Source: Congeria kusceri
Taxonomy: Eukaryota > Mollusca > Bivalvia > Myida > Dreissenidae
Direction: 5' to 3'
Length of the DNA stretch: 64,000 bases
Assembly (NCBI GenBank): GCA_027627225.1
Contig: CM051027.1
Span: forward strand, 45,322,618 to 45,386,617
In this document: positions 39,222 to 50,898 of the stretch, in pieces
Layout of the letters: every line of letters starts with the position of its first letter
Position numbering within the stretch: position 1 is the first letter of the stretch
Notes under the pieces: model-generated
Databases searched by the model: none
Seen by the model: only the letters and a program-made list of their open reading frames with translations
What the model was told of the DNA's origin: nothing
Translations under genes and position numbers: made by a program

Positions 39222-39542
39222 GTATCCTAATACTAGTAACAATTAATTGAGATTTGTGGACCAATATTCGTGTTTACTTAAATGATTTTATGTTGCCGGA
39301 CTGGATTGGCTTTTTAAAAGATATACGATTATATCAAGAGCCAAACATTTCACACAATTTGTTCAGTGTTGACTGTTATAAATTTAGGTATATGAACTTT
39401 GTATTTAATTAAAAAAGAACTACAAGTCGATACTTCGACAAGACTCATTTCTTTATATAATATGTAAATACCTCTCAAACGTTCGCAGTCGAAGTTTCGG
39501 ATAGAGTTACATGATGTAAGTTGCAGTTCAGCTAGCTATATT

Positions 39543-39694
39543 TGTTGTATATAACGCGCTTTTATGCACGTGGCGTCATAACCTTTCGTTCATGACGTCA
39601 CTTCCGCCCTCTTGTATATTGTTATGTTTACGTCAGTTATTAAAATGTATCGAACCTGGGACAACGTCTAATCCGTTTTATCCACATACGATCA
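39543..39694 (+). repeat. BEL/Pao 5' LTR with CRE and ETS sites
   Basis: It contains TGACGTCA (a full CREB/ATF site, 39593-39600) directly joined to CTTCCG (an ETS-type site on the minus strand). The pairing is kept in the 3' LTR. Confidence 0.8.
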
Positions 39695-39706
39695 AATTGT
39701 GGTGCC

Positions 39707-40186
39707 GTGACCAGGATGCGATCAGCCGTGACCAGCCTCGAATCACTTGGCCAGTATCAAGAGACATACGGAAACTTACTCGTACCGATAGTGATCGACA
39801 AACTTCCGGCGGAAGTAAAAAGAAACCTGACGCGTAGCCATGGAAATCGGAGCTGGGACCTTAGTGAACTTAGGCGGGCCCTACGAACAGAACTTGACAT
39901 CATCGAGGCCGGAAGTAGCACTTTTTATGCGAAGCGTATGGAGTACGGAACAGCGGCTTCCTTCTTGACAAAGACGAATCCAAGTTACACCAAACACAAC
40001 AGTGTACAAGCAAGTCGCTTCAACTCGGATAATAAACGAAAAGCAGCGGTGTGTGCATTTTGTGAAGAAAACCATTTCGCAAGTGACTGTAAGAAATACG
40101 TTGACTACGCTTCTCGCATAAACATTGTGAAAGAAAAAAAGCTGTGCTACAACTGCCTCAAGAAACACCGTGTTTACGACTGTTGA
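39707..40186 (+). pseudogene. BEL/Pao gag C-terminal half with zinc knuckle
   Basis: An open frame of 159 codons that starts almost directly after the primer-binding region, so the N-terminal half of gag is missing. It carries LGQYQETYGNLLVPIVIDKL, SWDLSELRRAL, and zinc-binding CAFCEENHFASDC followed by LCYNCLKKHRVYDC. This is the gag/protease-proximal pattern of BEL/Pao elements, where gag packages element RNA. A stop (tga, 40184-40186) interrupts what should continue through a second knuckle (CNKFHKRNHTSIC) to near 40245. Confidence 0.8.
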
Positions 40187-40270
40187 TTCAACAAACGATG
40201 CAATAAGTTCCACAAACGTAACCATACCAGTATTTGTGATGCTATACCAGAACAGCAACCTACAAAGTCG

Positions 40271-40920
40271 ATGAATGTTACATCTACCCTCAACTCGGAA
40301 GCAGCAGTTTTTCAAACTTCCGCTAGACACGCCATTTCCGGTAAACACATATGGCTACTTACGAGGTTTGAAGCTCACCGCGTGACAGGTGAAGCTATGT
40401 TTTCCATATCCATGTTGATTGGTGCCGATCATTATTGGGACATTGTACAGTCTGCTTCTAAGAAACACAGTACCGATAAGTTCAAGAAGAGGTCTGCTTC
40501 AAAGAAACGCAGAAAGTTTAAGCGAACGAGAAGCACGTCCAAGAAGACGTCTGGGTCGAATAAAAGGACGAGCATGAAGCAAAGCAAGTCTGGCAAACGC
40601 AGTAGAAAGTCCAGAAAGCGTCGCAGCAGGTCTAACGGAATGGGCGTCATTAAAATGGGGACACAGCAATTCAAACAACGTTGGCGGCGCGACCTGACGC
40701 AAAACTACCAGGCAACAGGCAACAACAGACATAAGATTTCCGTGGGTGATACAGACCATATCCACCACGAATCCCCGAGGGCACGATGAAAACTAGCTGT
40801 CGTCCAGCAACTGGTTCCCGGAAATGATGGACTAATTCGTTCAGCGATTATCAAGACCAGCCAGGGTGTTACAAACAGACCGATTACGAAGTTATACCTA
40901 TTAGAAGTACGGCAAAATGA
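40271..40920 (+). pseudogene. BEL/Pao pol remnant: protease scrap fused to integrase C-terminus
   Basis: The frame runs from an aspartic-protease-start-like stretch, through SMLIGADHYWDIV (the protease-to-RT junction of Pao pol), straight into a Lys/Arg/Ser-rich segment of about 65 residues, then FKQRWRRDL and ISVGDTDHIHHESPRAR. After a stop at 40787-40789 it continues as LAVVQQLVPGNDGLIRSAII and TNRPITKLYLLEV, the DUF5641-type integrase C-terminus. RT, RNase H and the integrase core are absent. The basic segment is unusual and may be an element-specific insertion. Confidence 0.75.
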
Positions 40921-41184
40921 GTGTTAGATTGTTTAACCTTAATTGTGCAAGCGTCAACTATTGTGGAAATAGTGCATGTGGAAATAGCGAACATTTTATA
41001 TTGCGGTTGTGATAAACAATTATTCAGTGCTAGACGCATGGACAGTTTATTAATTCAGTGATTGATGCAATACATAAACATTACACATTACGAAGAATAA
41101 TATTCATGGACACTTTAAACTGTATTTATTTAATTAACTCATATTTTTGTGTTACTTGTATATTACTTACGTGGGCCCCCAGAA

Positions 41185-41337
41185 CGTTGTACATAACGCG
41201 CTTTTATGTACGTGGCGTCATAACATTTCGTTCATGACGTCACTTCCGCCATCTTGTATATTGTTATGTTTACGTAAGTTATTAAAAGGTATCGAACCTG
41301 GGACAACGTCTTATCCGTTTATCCACATTCGATAACA
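41185..41337 (+). repeat. BEL/Pao 3' LTR
   Basis: Aligns to the 5' LTR over its whole length with about ten substitutions and one gap. The first base is C where the 5' LTR has T. The CRE-ETS pair is intact. Confidence 0.8.
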
Positions 41338-41544
41338 ATATGATATATTTCAAGCGTACGCTATTTTCGCAGATTGAATAGGAAAGTATGCGTTCGCAAT
41401 TTTAGAGTACCCTGCTCACTACTCCGACATAATGCCCCGAACAGCTAGGGTCGCGTGTTTTCATCTTCGTTAAAAAACATGTATCTTTATGAAATAAAGT
41501 GTGCAGAAGTGTAAAACAAAGAAGAATAAGGTATAAAACTATTC

Positions 41545-42780
41545 ACCTTTCGAAATTGTTTCTATTTATAGTATTCGGTATTGTACGGAATTATTCGTTA
41601 TTCGTTATGCTTCTCGTTTAAAGCGTGAAAATAGCTCGTGAGTTGCATGGTTCTGTGTGGATATATAAACGTTAGACGGCGTGGTTTTTCACTAGAGGTT
41701 TTATTAGCAGCACAGTAAGGTAAATGACCCGCCCACCCACCCGTTTTTACGTATATTGCTTTGCTTGATCGTATTGCTGCTTTTTTACAATGATAAATAG
41801 AATGTCTTTCGTATGATAAATATTTATTGTATTAATCTTGGTATCTTTTCAGTACCTGAGGTTTAAGCGTATGGTTAATTGAACGTCTTTAATCGATTAG
41901 GGTCAATAAGAATAAGTAAAAGCGGATGCTTTTGTTTGATATTTTTTCTGTTTGTTTTGGGTATTTTATACATAGACTAATTGAGAGCCTGCAGCACATA
42001 TCTCATGCAAAATTAGTAGTCTTTTTAGATGTCGGCAACATACACGCCGTTTTATAATTGTACACGGTGATTTTAATTGTATAATAATGATTTCTGTTTT
42101 TTTAGACGATGATTATTTATTATCCTGTTGCTGTGGCTGTTTAGCCGTTGACGTCTGTTTAATGTAGATGCCGTGATATGTCATAATACGCGTTATTATA
42201 TTAGTGTAATTCTAATGATTTATGTTTCAATGTTAGGATATTTATAGCTATTGGTGTAGGTATGTTATAGCTTGAAAAGATATTTCCTGTTTATTGTTGA
42301 TTTGAGAAGTGCATACAGGACGCTATTTATTTATATACTTGTATATTCTCTTAATTGCACATATGGAAATGTTCGTCGTGTTCGGTTTATGTATTGGGTA
42401 AAACTCTGACGGTCGCCGCTTTATTAATAACCGCCTATTTGCTGATTTCTCTAAAATTACAGGGTTTGGGAGGTGATGAAGGCACCTTGACACTGATCTA
42501 GGTCCCCCTGGCATTAATATAAAAAAAGAAAGAAAAGAAAAAGAAAGAAATATAAATGATTGACCAGTAGGGTTGCGTATCCCGCTCGGAGTTACCCGAA
42601 TCGTTCATTATCACCAATTCATGTATGGAGTGCCCGTGAAGAAATACGCGCACTTCTCTTGATTGGTGGTATTGGATAAATCTGAAAAATGTTGCAGCTG
42701 CGTTAAACAAAACTAATGCATCACTAGATGCACTTGTATGCGTTTGTAATTTTTTGCTTAACATTTGTTTGCATGTATAA
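41545..42780 (+). other. Unassigned ~1.2-kb insert with promoter- and splice-like signals
   Basis: Absent from the paralogous positions in the other duplicates. It has TATATAAA at 41662-41669, then 50 bases later a donor-like taagGTAAATG (GT 41720-41721), and an acceptor-like attacAG at 42461-42462. An A/AAG-rich run follows at 42519-42550. No coding frame longer than about 60 codons. It could be a small non-coding transcription unit or an unknown retroelement; I do not recognise it. Confidence 0.3.
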
Positions 42781-43698
42781 TTTTACAGTGTATCATGAAC
42801 CATACTGAATGACAAAATTACACATTGCATTTTTTGGAAATTCTGGGATTGCTAGGTTGTTCATTTGCCACTTTTCAACATTAAAGTGGCCATCGCGAAT
42901 ATATAGATTCCGAGTCGGTATACGAATTTGGATTACACAATAATCAATAATATAATTACAACCTGTGGAAACCAAAATGCCAGTCATTTCCAATATTTGT
43001 AAGTAAGCAATTAGTACTATCATACATTGTCCAATTTCCGAGTAATCGAATTATGTACTGATGTGGCGAAAATACCAATCAGCATCAGACATTCAGGCTT
43101 GCTGCACTGTAACCCCAGGCATAAATGAAGCAATAAAATGCCTCCATAGTACGCAATGTATGTGTCACTGTCACGAACAGTCAGTTCCTGGTCACTCATT
43201 TACACCGGTCTCGTTGACGTGTTTATTCTGGAGTTTGATAAATGCGAGATTCATCAGTGTGCATTAATATTTGAGCTATATTTAAGACACATATGTGATA
43301 ACATGGAATTGAGCATAATTTGACTGTCGTAGAGTACTCTGGTGTTTTTTTCGTGCTCAGCTGTGATTGGTTATTTGATGCGGCTTAAGGGAAATACAAG
43401 TGCAAGGCGGCTAACCTGATAAAGATTCATTTTATTTGATTACGAAAGTTGTGGCACGAATTCCATACGCTACACAATGAAGTGTGACCTTTACACACGT
43501 TGAAAGAACGACGGTCTGCATTACTCAAAAGATGACTGCAGAATTAAATGTCATATACAGCGTGTATGCACAGAAAAGTAATCAACGTTTTTCCACAAAT
43601 AAAGGAAATCATGCGTTTTGTTACTAATGTCACATTACGGCAAATATGTTCTTGCTAACAATGTAGAAAGTTTTCCTTTTATATCCCTAATACGAGAT

Positions 43699-43860
43699 AT
43701 CAGAAATAGAAACGTGTTATGTTCGTGCGATGTAATAGTATCTTACTACAGGATCAGAAATAGAAACGTGTTATGTTCGTGCGATGTAATAGGATCTTAC
43801 TACAGGATCAGAAATAGAAACGTGTTATGTTCGTGCGATGTAATAGGATCTTACTACAGG
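43699..43860. repeat. 54-bp unit in three perfect-looking direct copies
   Basis: Copies start at 43699, 43753 and 43807 (atcagaaatagaaacgtgtt... to ...ttactacagg). They differ by about one base in the first copy. Paralogues at 7915 and 20060 have a single copy. There are no spacers, so this is not a CRISPR array. Confidence 0.85.
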
Positions 43861-46189
43861 TACTTATCATAGAGTATTCATTTACAAGAAGTTGTCTTGA
43901 AAGTGATCTATTAAAATTAATAAAACGATACCATGTACATCTAAAACTGTATCTGAAGCCTCAAGCAATGTTAATTTGTTATTCAAATTAAGTAAGCAAT
44001 ATGGAAATATTAAATCGTTTTATTAATTCTGAAAGCGAGACTACATGTGGATTCTTCATGATTTCATTTGCGACTAATCGCGTTTGTTGAGTCAAGTAAA
44101 GATTAACTGATTTTGCAAATATTTAATCCAGATATGGATTTGAACGATTCATAGTGCTCGACAAAGATGTTAAATGTTCATTTTTTTCAGAAGTTTCCAA
44201 GAGTAATTTATGCCTGATTAAAAAATATGCCTTATCTAAATACATTAAACTGCTTCAAATCTTGTAATAACCATAAAGTCATGAACGTTTGATCTAGTAG
44301 TTCAGAGTATGAGGAAATCAATGCATTTAACATTGATATAATTAACTCATGGGTATGCTTTGGTGCCTTTCATACAGGTATCGACAGGTGTTAAATTTTG
44401 CTCCTTCAACGACGGTACAAGAACTAAAAAAGCTCTAAGAGACTTTTGTGTTCGTCTTCCTCTAATCTGAGCAGTTGAAAAGCGACACGCGGTTAGTCTA
44501 GTATGCAAAGAGCCGTCTATTTATAAAGTTATAGTTTATATATTTTGTAAATTATTTTCGTAAAACAAGAACGCTTTTTAGTTTGAATTCTAAATTAGTA
44601 AAGAGTACCGTACAAACAATAGTATGTTGTAATCGTATCATAGAAAATGCGTTGTTAAAATGTTTGACAAATTGATTCCATACTGAATTTTATTTGTCGA
44701 CAGTTAATTTACCATTCTCGGGGACTATCGGTGTGCCCAATAATGATCTGAATTCTCAAGTAGATGTCCTGTCAGGAGACGTATTAGGTCTCCTCTAAAG
44801 GAATAGTAAGCGCTGTGTGCAGATTAACGCTAGGACAGTATCAAGAGACATATTAGGTCTCCTCTAAAGGAATAGTAAGCGATTGCACAGCAATGATCGA
44901 GTGAACAATTAAGGGAAAATGTAAAGAAAGTCAGGTTTAATATAACTTCAAAAGGTGTCGAAATCAGATTGAACATAGCTGATAGCAAATAATTTTATAA
45001 AATACGGTCGTAGAGAGCAATGTCAAACATTTGCAAGGTAACGAGGATATGTTTTTGTTGATTGAAATTCACACACAACTTAATTCAATGAAACTAAGTT
45101 AACACATTTTAGATATGTATGTGATGATTATTTTATAACATCATTATTATTGAGTAACTTTAACGCGATATGACTTCTTTCATTTTTACAAGAAACCTCG
45201 AATTCCAAATAACACGCGCTATGGATGGATCAAATGAAGGGCGTTAAAATAAGAAAAATCGTGTAATAAACACACATTTTAAATAAAAACACATACATAA
45301 GCATTTGTGGTGAAGATGTAGAGCGGCGTTAACATGAAACTTAATTGTCCCTAAATGACATGTAAATCTTGTAACATGAAACATAAAAAAATAATAAAGC
45401 AACAGGTAATAAAACCATAATACATACTTAGTTTATGCCCTATAGCATATATAATACATACTGAATGTTTATGTACAAACAACATTTTGTTATTTACTTA
45501 ATCATAAATGTCCCGATATTTATTTTATATTTAAGCATAAAAAGTCCGTTTTCAGTCGGTAAGAGTGGTTAGTTAAAGAACAAAAAGCCGTCAATTATCG
45601 TCAAAAATGTGTATTATTCAGTAAATTCACGCGCCAATAACGACCGGTTTAATGGTTTACTTATGCGTTAAACGGTCCTTCTTGCTACTGTTGTCCATTA
45701 TTCAAACGCTTTTAGTTGATATCAATAGCACACGATATCGTGATATGTATACTACTTACTACATACGTGATACACGCTGAAATCCATGTAATATCCAATT
45801 TTAAATTCGAATCAAGGAAAACTCTGAAACATGGTGACTAACTAGTGCGATTCCAGTTCGGCTGAACGCGGTCTATTTGATACAGGTGCGCGATTGTGGA
45901 TTAGTCTATACAATAAAAGTACGACTTTATAGTAAATTACCCATTTGTTTAGGTTTTATTACTCTAGATGTTTGTTTTGATGCTATAATAAGGACAATAC
46001 ACACGACCTCAAAAAGGTATATAATCCCTATAAATTAGCAATATAAATGTACATAGCGCACATATCGTGTATTTCAAGTTCGATAATCTGCACTATAATA
46101 TGTGTCGACTTAAGTTGGATCAAGTGTAAGTCGTATTATCACTGCAACGGTAACACTAGATATGTTATGATTGAGCAGGCACACAATTA

Positions 46190-46405
46190 ATACGCCTCAT
46201 TACGACTGGGCGCTTATGGGGCGTCATAACGATAGACTGTACTGCAAAGGCAAATCTCGAACGTATGATTCTTCAACACGACATTATGACATCCATCACA
46301 CTCGTTCAGCTGCGGTATGGAGCCCAACATCTAAACAGTCTCCCATTATTCCGATAAAATCTCATAAAATCGTACGATTTCAAAGTATACTGCATACCAT
46401 ATTCT
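46190..46405 (-). pseudogene. Decayed LU (Ly6/uPAR) exon
   Basis: Paralogue of the exon at 11110-11336. The minus strand keeps IGIMGDC, then a frameshift near 46335, then DGCHNVV and FEICLCST, but the terminal D-x-C-N is lost (VYRY) and a stop follows. The cysteine scaffold is therefore broken and this copy is unlikely to make a folded LU domain. Confidence 0.6.
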
Positions 46406-47139
46406 AAAAGCTTCAGGTTTCGGTGCATGTTTCGAGAAGAAAAGTTAAGACCATAGAGAAAACATAGAGAAATGATACGTTTCCACTTTAAATAGACGCG
46501 CACATATCAAAAATTCAAACATACTAATATGTAACAGAGGTAACAGAGTTATTAGCACTGAGAATTTCCCACCACGCATTGTTCGAGCAATCATGTGGAT
46601 GTCAATTATGTGCAGCGCCTAACTGACCTGTTACAAAACTATGTACTTGAATTGTTATTCTGTTGTTTTTGTGAAAACGCTTACTGTATTACCGGATCGA
46701 TGAAGTTGTAATTTTGAGTGTGGTTTTGTTAACATGCAAGTTCAAATAGAATTGCTTTGCAACAAGAGGAATGGCTTACATCCATTAAAATTTGGTTCAA
46801 CCGTCCAGACTGGTAACATTATTCCTATAATTTCTCGCAAATAAATAACACATACCATGGGTATTTTATTAAATGCGGACGACACTGAATCAAATGACAA
46901 TATTCTAATTACGTGTTACGAGCTACTCTTCTGTCGTTGCTCTGTTTAGCGTGGAACTATATTTGCATCCAGAACACGTTAAAGAAAACAACATAAGAAC
47001 AGCGTAAGAACTCTTCTACGCCTGTAACAGAGCCGATATTTACAGTATAAATTAGATTTTTTCAAATATACAAAATATTATAAACATCTTACGTCACTTA
47101 GAAACATGTCACTAGTTCATTTTGGAACGCTGTGTGTGT

Positions 47140-47795
47140 GTGTCATTGAGAAATAAATGGTAAAACAATCGAGTCATCTTATGTTTTTTGTCGTTTTATA
47201 TAACTTGATATTATCAAATGATAATAAACTTATAAGGACGTGTATCCGTTTTCTGTTTGTCAGTTGTGTTGCCATGTTCTGTCTTACTTTGGATTGCTGG
47301 CCGTTTTTTTTATCAAATTATAACTCAATCGAGAATGGGATAAGTAGTCATTGTTGGGCGTATTTCTTTTTCTCAAATACAATACACATCAACACAGAAG
47401 TGCACGTACTGTAAGTGTACAATGAACGGCATTCGTAAGAAATGTCAATAGAAATAATTGTCATTAGTAAAATGCTGAATGTCGCGAATTCGTAATTCAT
47501 ACATTTTACGATATTTCGGTATACAATGTACATTTACATGTATTCTTTGCATTTGTATCTATGTATCTATGTGTTTTTTTATTTCCTTGCAATCGTTATA
47601 TTATAATAACATCCGAATGTTAATAATCCGAATAATAATAGTGAACCTCGTTTTCAAATGCCTATGCATTTTTATTTATGTATGTATATGTCTATTTTAT
47701 AAACTTTGGTGATAAACATGCATTATTATGTGTCCACATGGGGCGTGGCATTCTGGAATTACTGTAAATAAAATCTTGAATCTTAATTGAAATAA
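47140..47795 (+). mobile_element. Possible LINE 3' tail
   Basis: AT-rich stretch not present in the paralogous duplicates, ending in aataaaatcttgaatctt (about 47770-47788), a tail style common at LINE 3' ends. Several short frames exist (for example 47157-47414) but none is recognisable. Confidence 0.3.
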
Positions 47796-49519
47796 CAGAT
47801 TATTAGTGTAGAATTTGATGTATCAATATATAAACTATTTACAATAGGCACTTATTCCAATGTTGTTCTATGATTTTTTAAATCGACAACTCATTTCAGG
47901 GTTTGTAAAGTAAAGGCTATCTTTTAACATGTCTATATGGCATTTTAACATTCCGAAGACTGTCCTGTGAGATTGATTTGTCCTTTTCCTGAAATCACAC
48001 TACACTGTAGACATGGAAATTGAACCGTTATTTATAGCACAAACCTAAGGATGTAAAAATACATTTATTTAACGCAATAAGTGTAACACAAAGCAATACA
48101 TCTGAAACGAAACATTATATTTTTAGTAATGTATTTACACACTTTGTTTTCCATTTATGCTTCAGTGTTGCACCAATTGAAAAATGTCTTTAAATTTAAC
48201 GGGTATTTATACTCAGTTATTCAAAACTATGTCATTTCATGCTTGTTTTAATATCATAAACCATATATATATAAGTTGGAAGATATAATATACACGAGCC
48301 AGTCACACATGCATTACAGCCGATTTCCTTCTTTGTGTAGATGTATATCGTCCGCAGTTTCCGATAATCCTTCTTTGTCTATTTGATCCGCAGATTGGTT
48401 CGCGTTTTAGTATGCGCCAAATTATAAGCAAATGTAAATGCAACAAACACATAAACTGGGTAATCATTTTCTTTATCTATATCAATGTCCCTTTCAATTT
48501 TACATTGGTTGAATTGAGAAGAAATTAAAGGATATCGAGCCAATTTCAACTAACTACCTTATATATTGTTAACGTACGTCATATATCGCTGATTTTATAA
48601 GAAAGTGTAATCGTTTGTATTTTAAGAGTCCCCTTCTCACTACTGACATATTGCCACACACACATAGCAACATATGGTTCGGTTTTCTTTATCTTCCATA
48701 ATGTGGAGTATTTTAAACAAACAAGGCAAACACAAAAAGTGTCATGAGTTAATCTAAGTGGATATTGGTAGATCTTATGTCAACTACAACAGAAATCGTC
48801 AAGACAAAATGTTAGTTAATGTGTCTCCTTTAAGCCCACCATCATGACAGCAACTGTAGCAGCAACTTTTGTTGATAGCTTTATTTATAAAGGCATTGCA
48901 TGTATGTAAGTGACCGAATCATTCCGTAACTTCGCAGCGACACGCGTACGATGAACATGTCACGCTGATATATATAGAATGATAATATTACATACTGACA
49001 CATTTTCAAATTTTGAAATTGCTAAGTTGTTCAGTGGTAATTCCTCAACTATAATGCGTCCATCTTCTTGATAAATAACTTAACAGTCTACGAAATTTGA
49101 TTACACTAATATAAACACAATATGTTGAAAACGATCGATACCACTAATTCCTATTTTTGTAAGTAAGCAATTATTATTACCCTACATTGGCTGATTAACA
49201 ATTTATCGATTCATTTACTGATGGTGTTGTAATATCAATTTACATCATTTAGGCTGGCTGTATTGTCACACCAGGCATTCATGCATCAATAAAGTGGTGC
49301 CACCAGAGTATCTTGTGTATCTGTCACTGTCACAATTCTCAATCCGCCAGTTCCCAGTCGCACATTTACACTGGCCACATTGACGTGTGTATTCTGGAGC
49401 TTGATAAATTCGATATTCATCGATCAAGGGTAGCGTAGAAAATCAAGGAACATGATTGAACATTGTCCATTAATGTTTCAGCTACCGATTTAATACCCAA
49501 TATTATGCAACTGAGGATT

Positions 49520-49714
49520 GTGCACAGTTGTTTGTCTCGTGCTCAGTGCACAGTTGTTTGTCTCGTGCTCAGCTGCGTGCAACAGTGCACAGTTGTTTGT
49601 CTCGTGCTCAGTGCACGGTTGTTTGTCTCGTGCTCAGTGCACAGTTGTTTGTCTCGTGCTCAGTGCACAGTTGTTTGTATCGTGCTCAGTGCACAGTTGT
49701 TTGTCTCGTGCTCA
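49520..49714. repeat. 26-bp minisatellite, seven copies
   Basis: gtgcacagttgtttgtctcg-tgctca units start at 49520, 49546, 49585, 49611, 49637, 49663 and 49689, with a 13-bp interruption after the second. The paralogue at 43345-43365 has only the tail tcgtgctcagctg. All three forward frames happen to be open, which is a side effect of a stop-free unit. Confidence 0.9.
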
Positions 49715-50427
49715 GCTGCGTTACGGCTTAAGGGAAAGAGAAGTGCAAGGCGGCTAACCGGATACAGATTCATTTAATTTGGTCATGAAAGATGTGGCAC
49801 GAATTATATTCGTTCCACAATAATCGTGTCTTTTGCGTTGATGGAACAACTGTCTGTATTGCTCAATAGATGACTGCAAAATTGAATATTAGATAAAGCG
49901 TATAAGTGGCGGAAAGTAATTAACGTTCTTTCATAAATACATGCATTTTATTACTCAATATCACATTTCGACAAATGTGTTTTCGCTAACATTACAGAAC
50001 CTTTTCTTCATACAATCCATAATAAGCTATATGGAATATCAAGCACGGGATGTTCGCGTCATGTAATTACATTGCTCAACATGTGTTTACTATAAATAAG
50101 TCATTTAAAGGTACGTATCGGAGATCTATTAAATAAATGAAGTGATACCATGACACTGTACATTAATCGTTATGCTAGGAACGTGAATGCCATAGCATAA
50201 ATTGATTTCACTAACATTAAATCATTTTATCGAGAGCTCTACACAAATAAATTGTAATCAATACAATTTTTGCAAACGTTTCAACGTACATCTTAAATTA
50301 TAAATGTATATACATGTATTATTTAACGCACACCACTGTTTAGAAACTTTTTGTTTGGATCAGCAATCGATTCATGTTTGATCTTTTCGATTACAGTAGT
50401 CTATGGCGAATTTATTGATCTGATTAA

Positions 50428-50898
50428 TATAGCGTACCCTTTGAGTCAAAAGTACATATATGCACGACAGCTAAATATAGATGTAACTGTTGTTATAAAA
50501 TTGTATATCGAAAGTAAAAAATATGACAGTTGTCATAACATTATAACTGCAGTTACACTTTTTTCTGCTTCATTTATTTTTTATGTATCTTTAAATGTTT
50601 TCATAATTTCAAAATTCATTTTTAAATAAATATATGCAATTTTGACAAAAAGGCATTATATAAAACTTGATACAATTCGCAAAACAGACTTAGAGCTTAA
50701 GTTAAGCATTTGGTCAAATAAATGTAACCGCGGTTATAATTTTATGACGATTGTCATATTTTATGATTGTTGGTATAAATTTTTACTGCAATTATATTTG
50801 TAAATGTTACTGCCGTTACAAATTTATAACAACAGATACATCTATATTTAGCTCTCGCAGGCGTATATGTACTTTTGACCGAAAGGGTACGCCATATA
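50428..50898. mobile_element. piggyBac-type MITE with long inverted repeats
   Basis: 471 bp flanked by TTAA on both sides (50424-50427 and 50899-50902). The inner ends read tatagcgtaccctttgag and, inverted, tatatggcgtaccctttcgg, and the similarity continues inward for about 150-190 bases (aaaagtacatata, gctaaatatagatgta, gttgttataaa). The paralogue near 27770 (gatctgaTTAAttcattcg) is an empty site with a single TTAA. No transposase frame, so non-autonomous. The superfamily is inferred from the TTAA duplication. Confidence 0.75.

Larger units (their letters stand above)
39543..41337 (+). mobile_element. BEL/Pao LTR retrotransposon, internally deleted
   Basis: Two LTRs of about 152 bp (39543-39694 and 41185-41337, roughly 93% alike by eye) enclose about 1.5 kb. 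The 5' LTR begins TG and ends CA. Flanks are atatt/atatg, a near 5-bp target duplication, and the unoccupied paralogue lies at about 18210. A primer-binding-like ttgtggtgccgtgacc follows the 5' LTR. The interior holds only the end of gag, a scrap of the protease/RT junction and the integrase C-terminus, so most of pol is gone and the copy is non-autonomous. Confidence 0.85.
27060..41550. repeat. Segmental duplicate 3
   Basis: Blocks 27350-28720 match 7950-9720; 29280-29690 match 9820-10300; 34330-35900 hold two copies of the 12.0/13.85-kb block; 36370-41550 match 14560-18440. LINE (about 30.0-33.87 kb) and BEL/Pao (39.54-41.34 kb) insertions interrupt it. Around 27120-27240 is a LINE-tail-like piece (aagttccattaggtccaaagac). 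The block that would hold the LU exon is missing here, replaced by the LINE. No host gene recognised. Confidence 0.7.
41400..48640. repeat. Segmental duplicate 4
   Basis: Blocks match duplicate 1 in order: 42790-43160 (to 7390-7830), 43600-44880 (to 7830-8890), 44880-45060 (to 9500-9700), 46040-46690 (to 10190-11700), 46790-46960 (to 14560-14690). It then passes into duplicate-2-type sequence (47820-48120, to 21030-21430). It carries a 54-bp triplication and an unassigned 1.2-kb insert (41545-42780). No intact gene seen. Confidence 0.7.

Noticed and set aside
39047..39250. Open frame with an internally repeated 22-residue pattern
   Set aside because: It is explained by a 66-bp DNA duplication, and the single-copy relatives at 25.15 and 60.6 kb do not keep a frame.
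39592..39837. Frame across the BEL/Pao 5' LTR and gag start
   Set aside because: It reads through the LTR in a different frame from the recognisable gag residues and is a shadow.
40432..40768. Two minus-strand frames opposite the BEL/Pao basic tract
   Set aside because: They are complements of the Lys/Arg-rich codons and carry no independent signature.
43699..43860. CRISPR-like direct repeats
   Set aside because: The units abut without spacers and the genome is eukaryotic; it is a simple triplication.
49463..49777. Three overlapping forward frames with repeated FVSC/LSRAQ residues
   Set aside because: They are translations of a stop-free 26-bp minisatellite in all three frames, with no start context or conservation in the paralogue.
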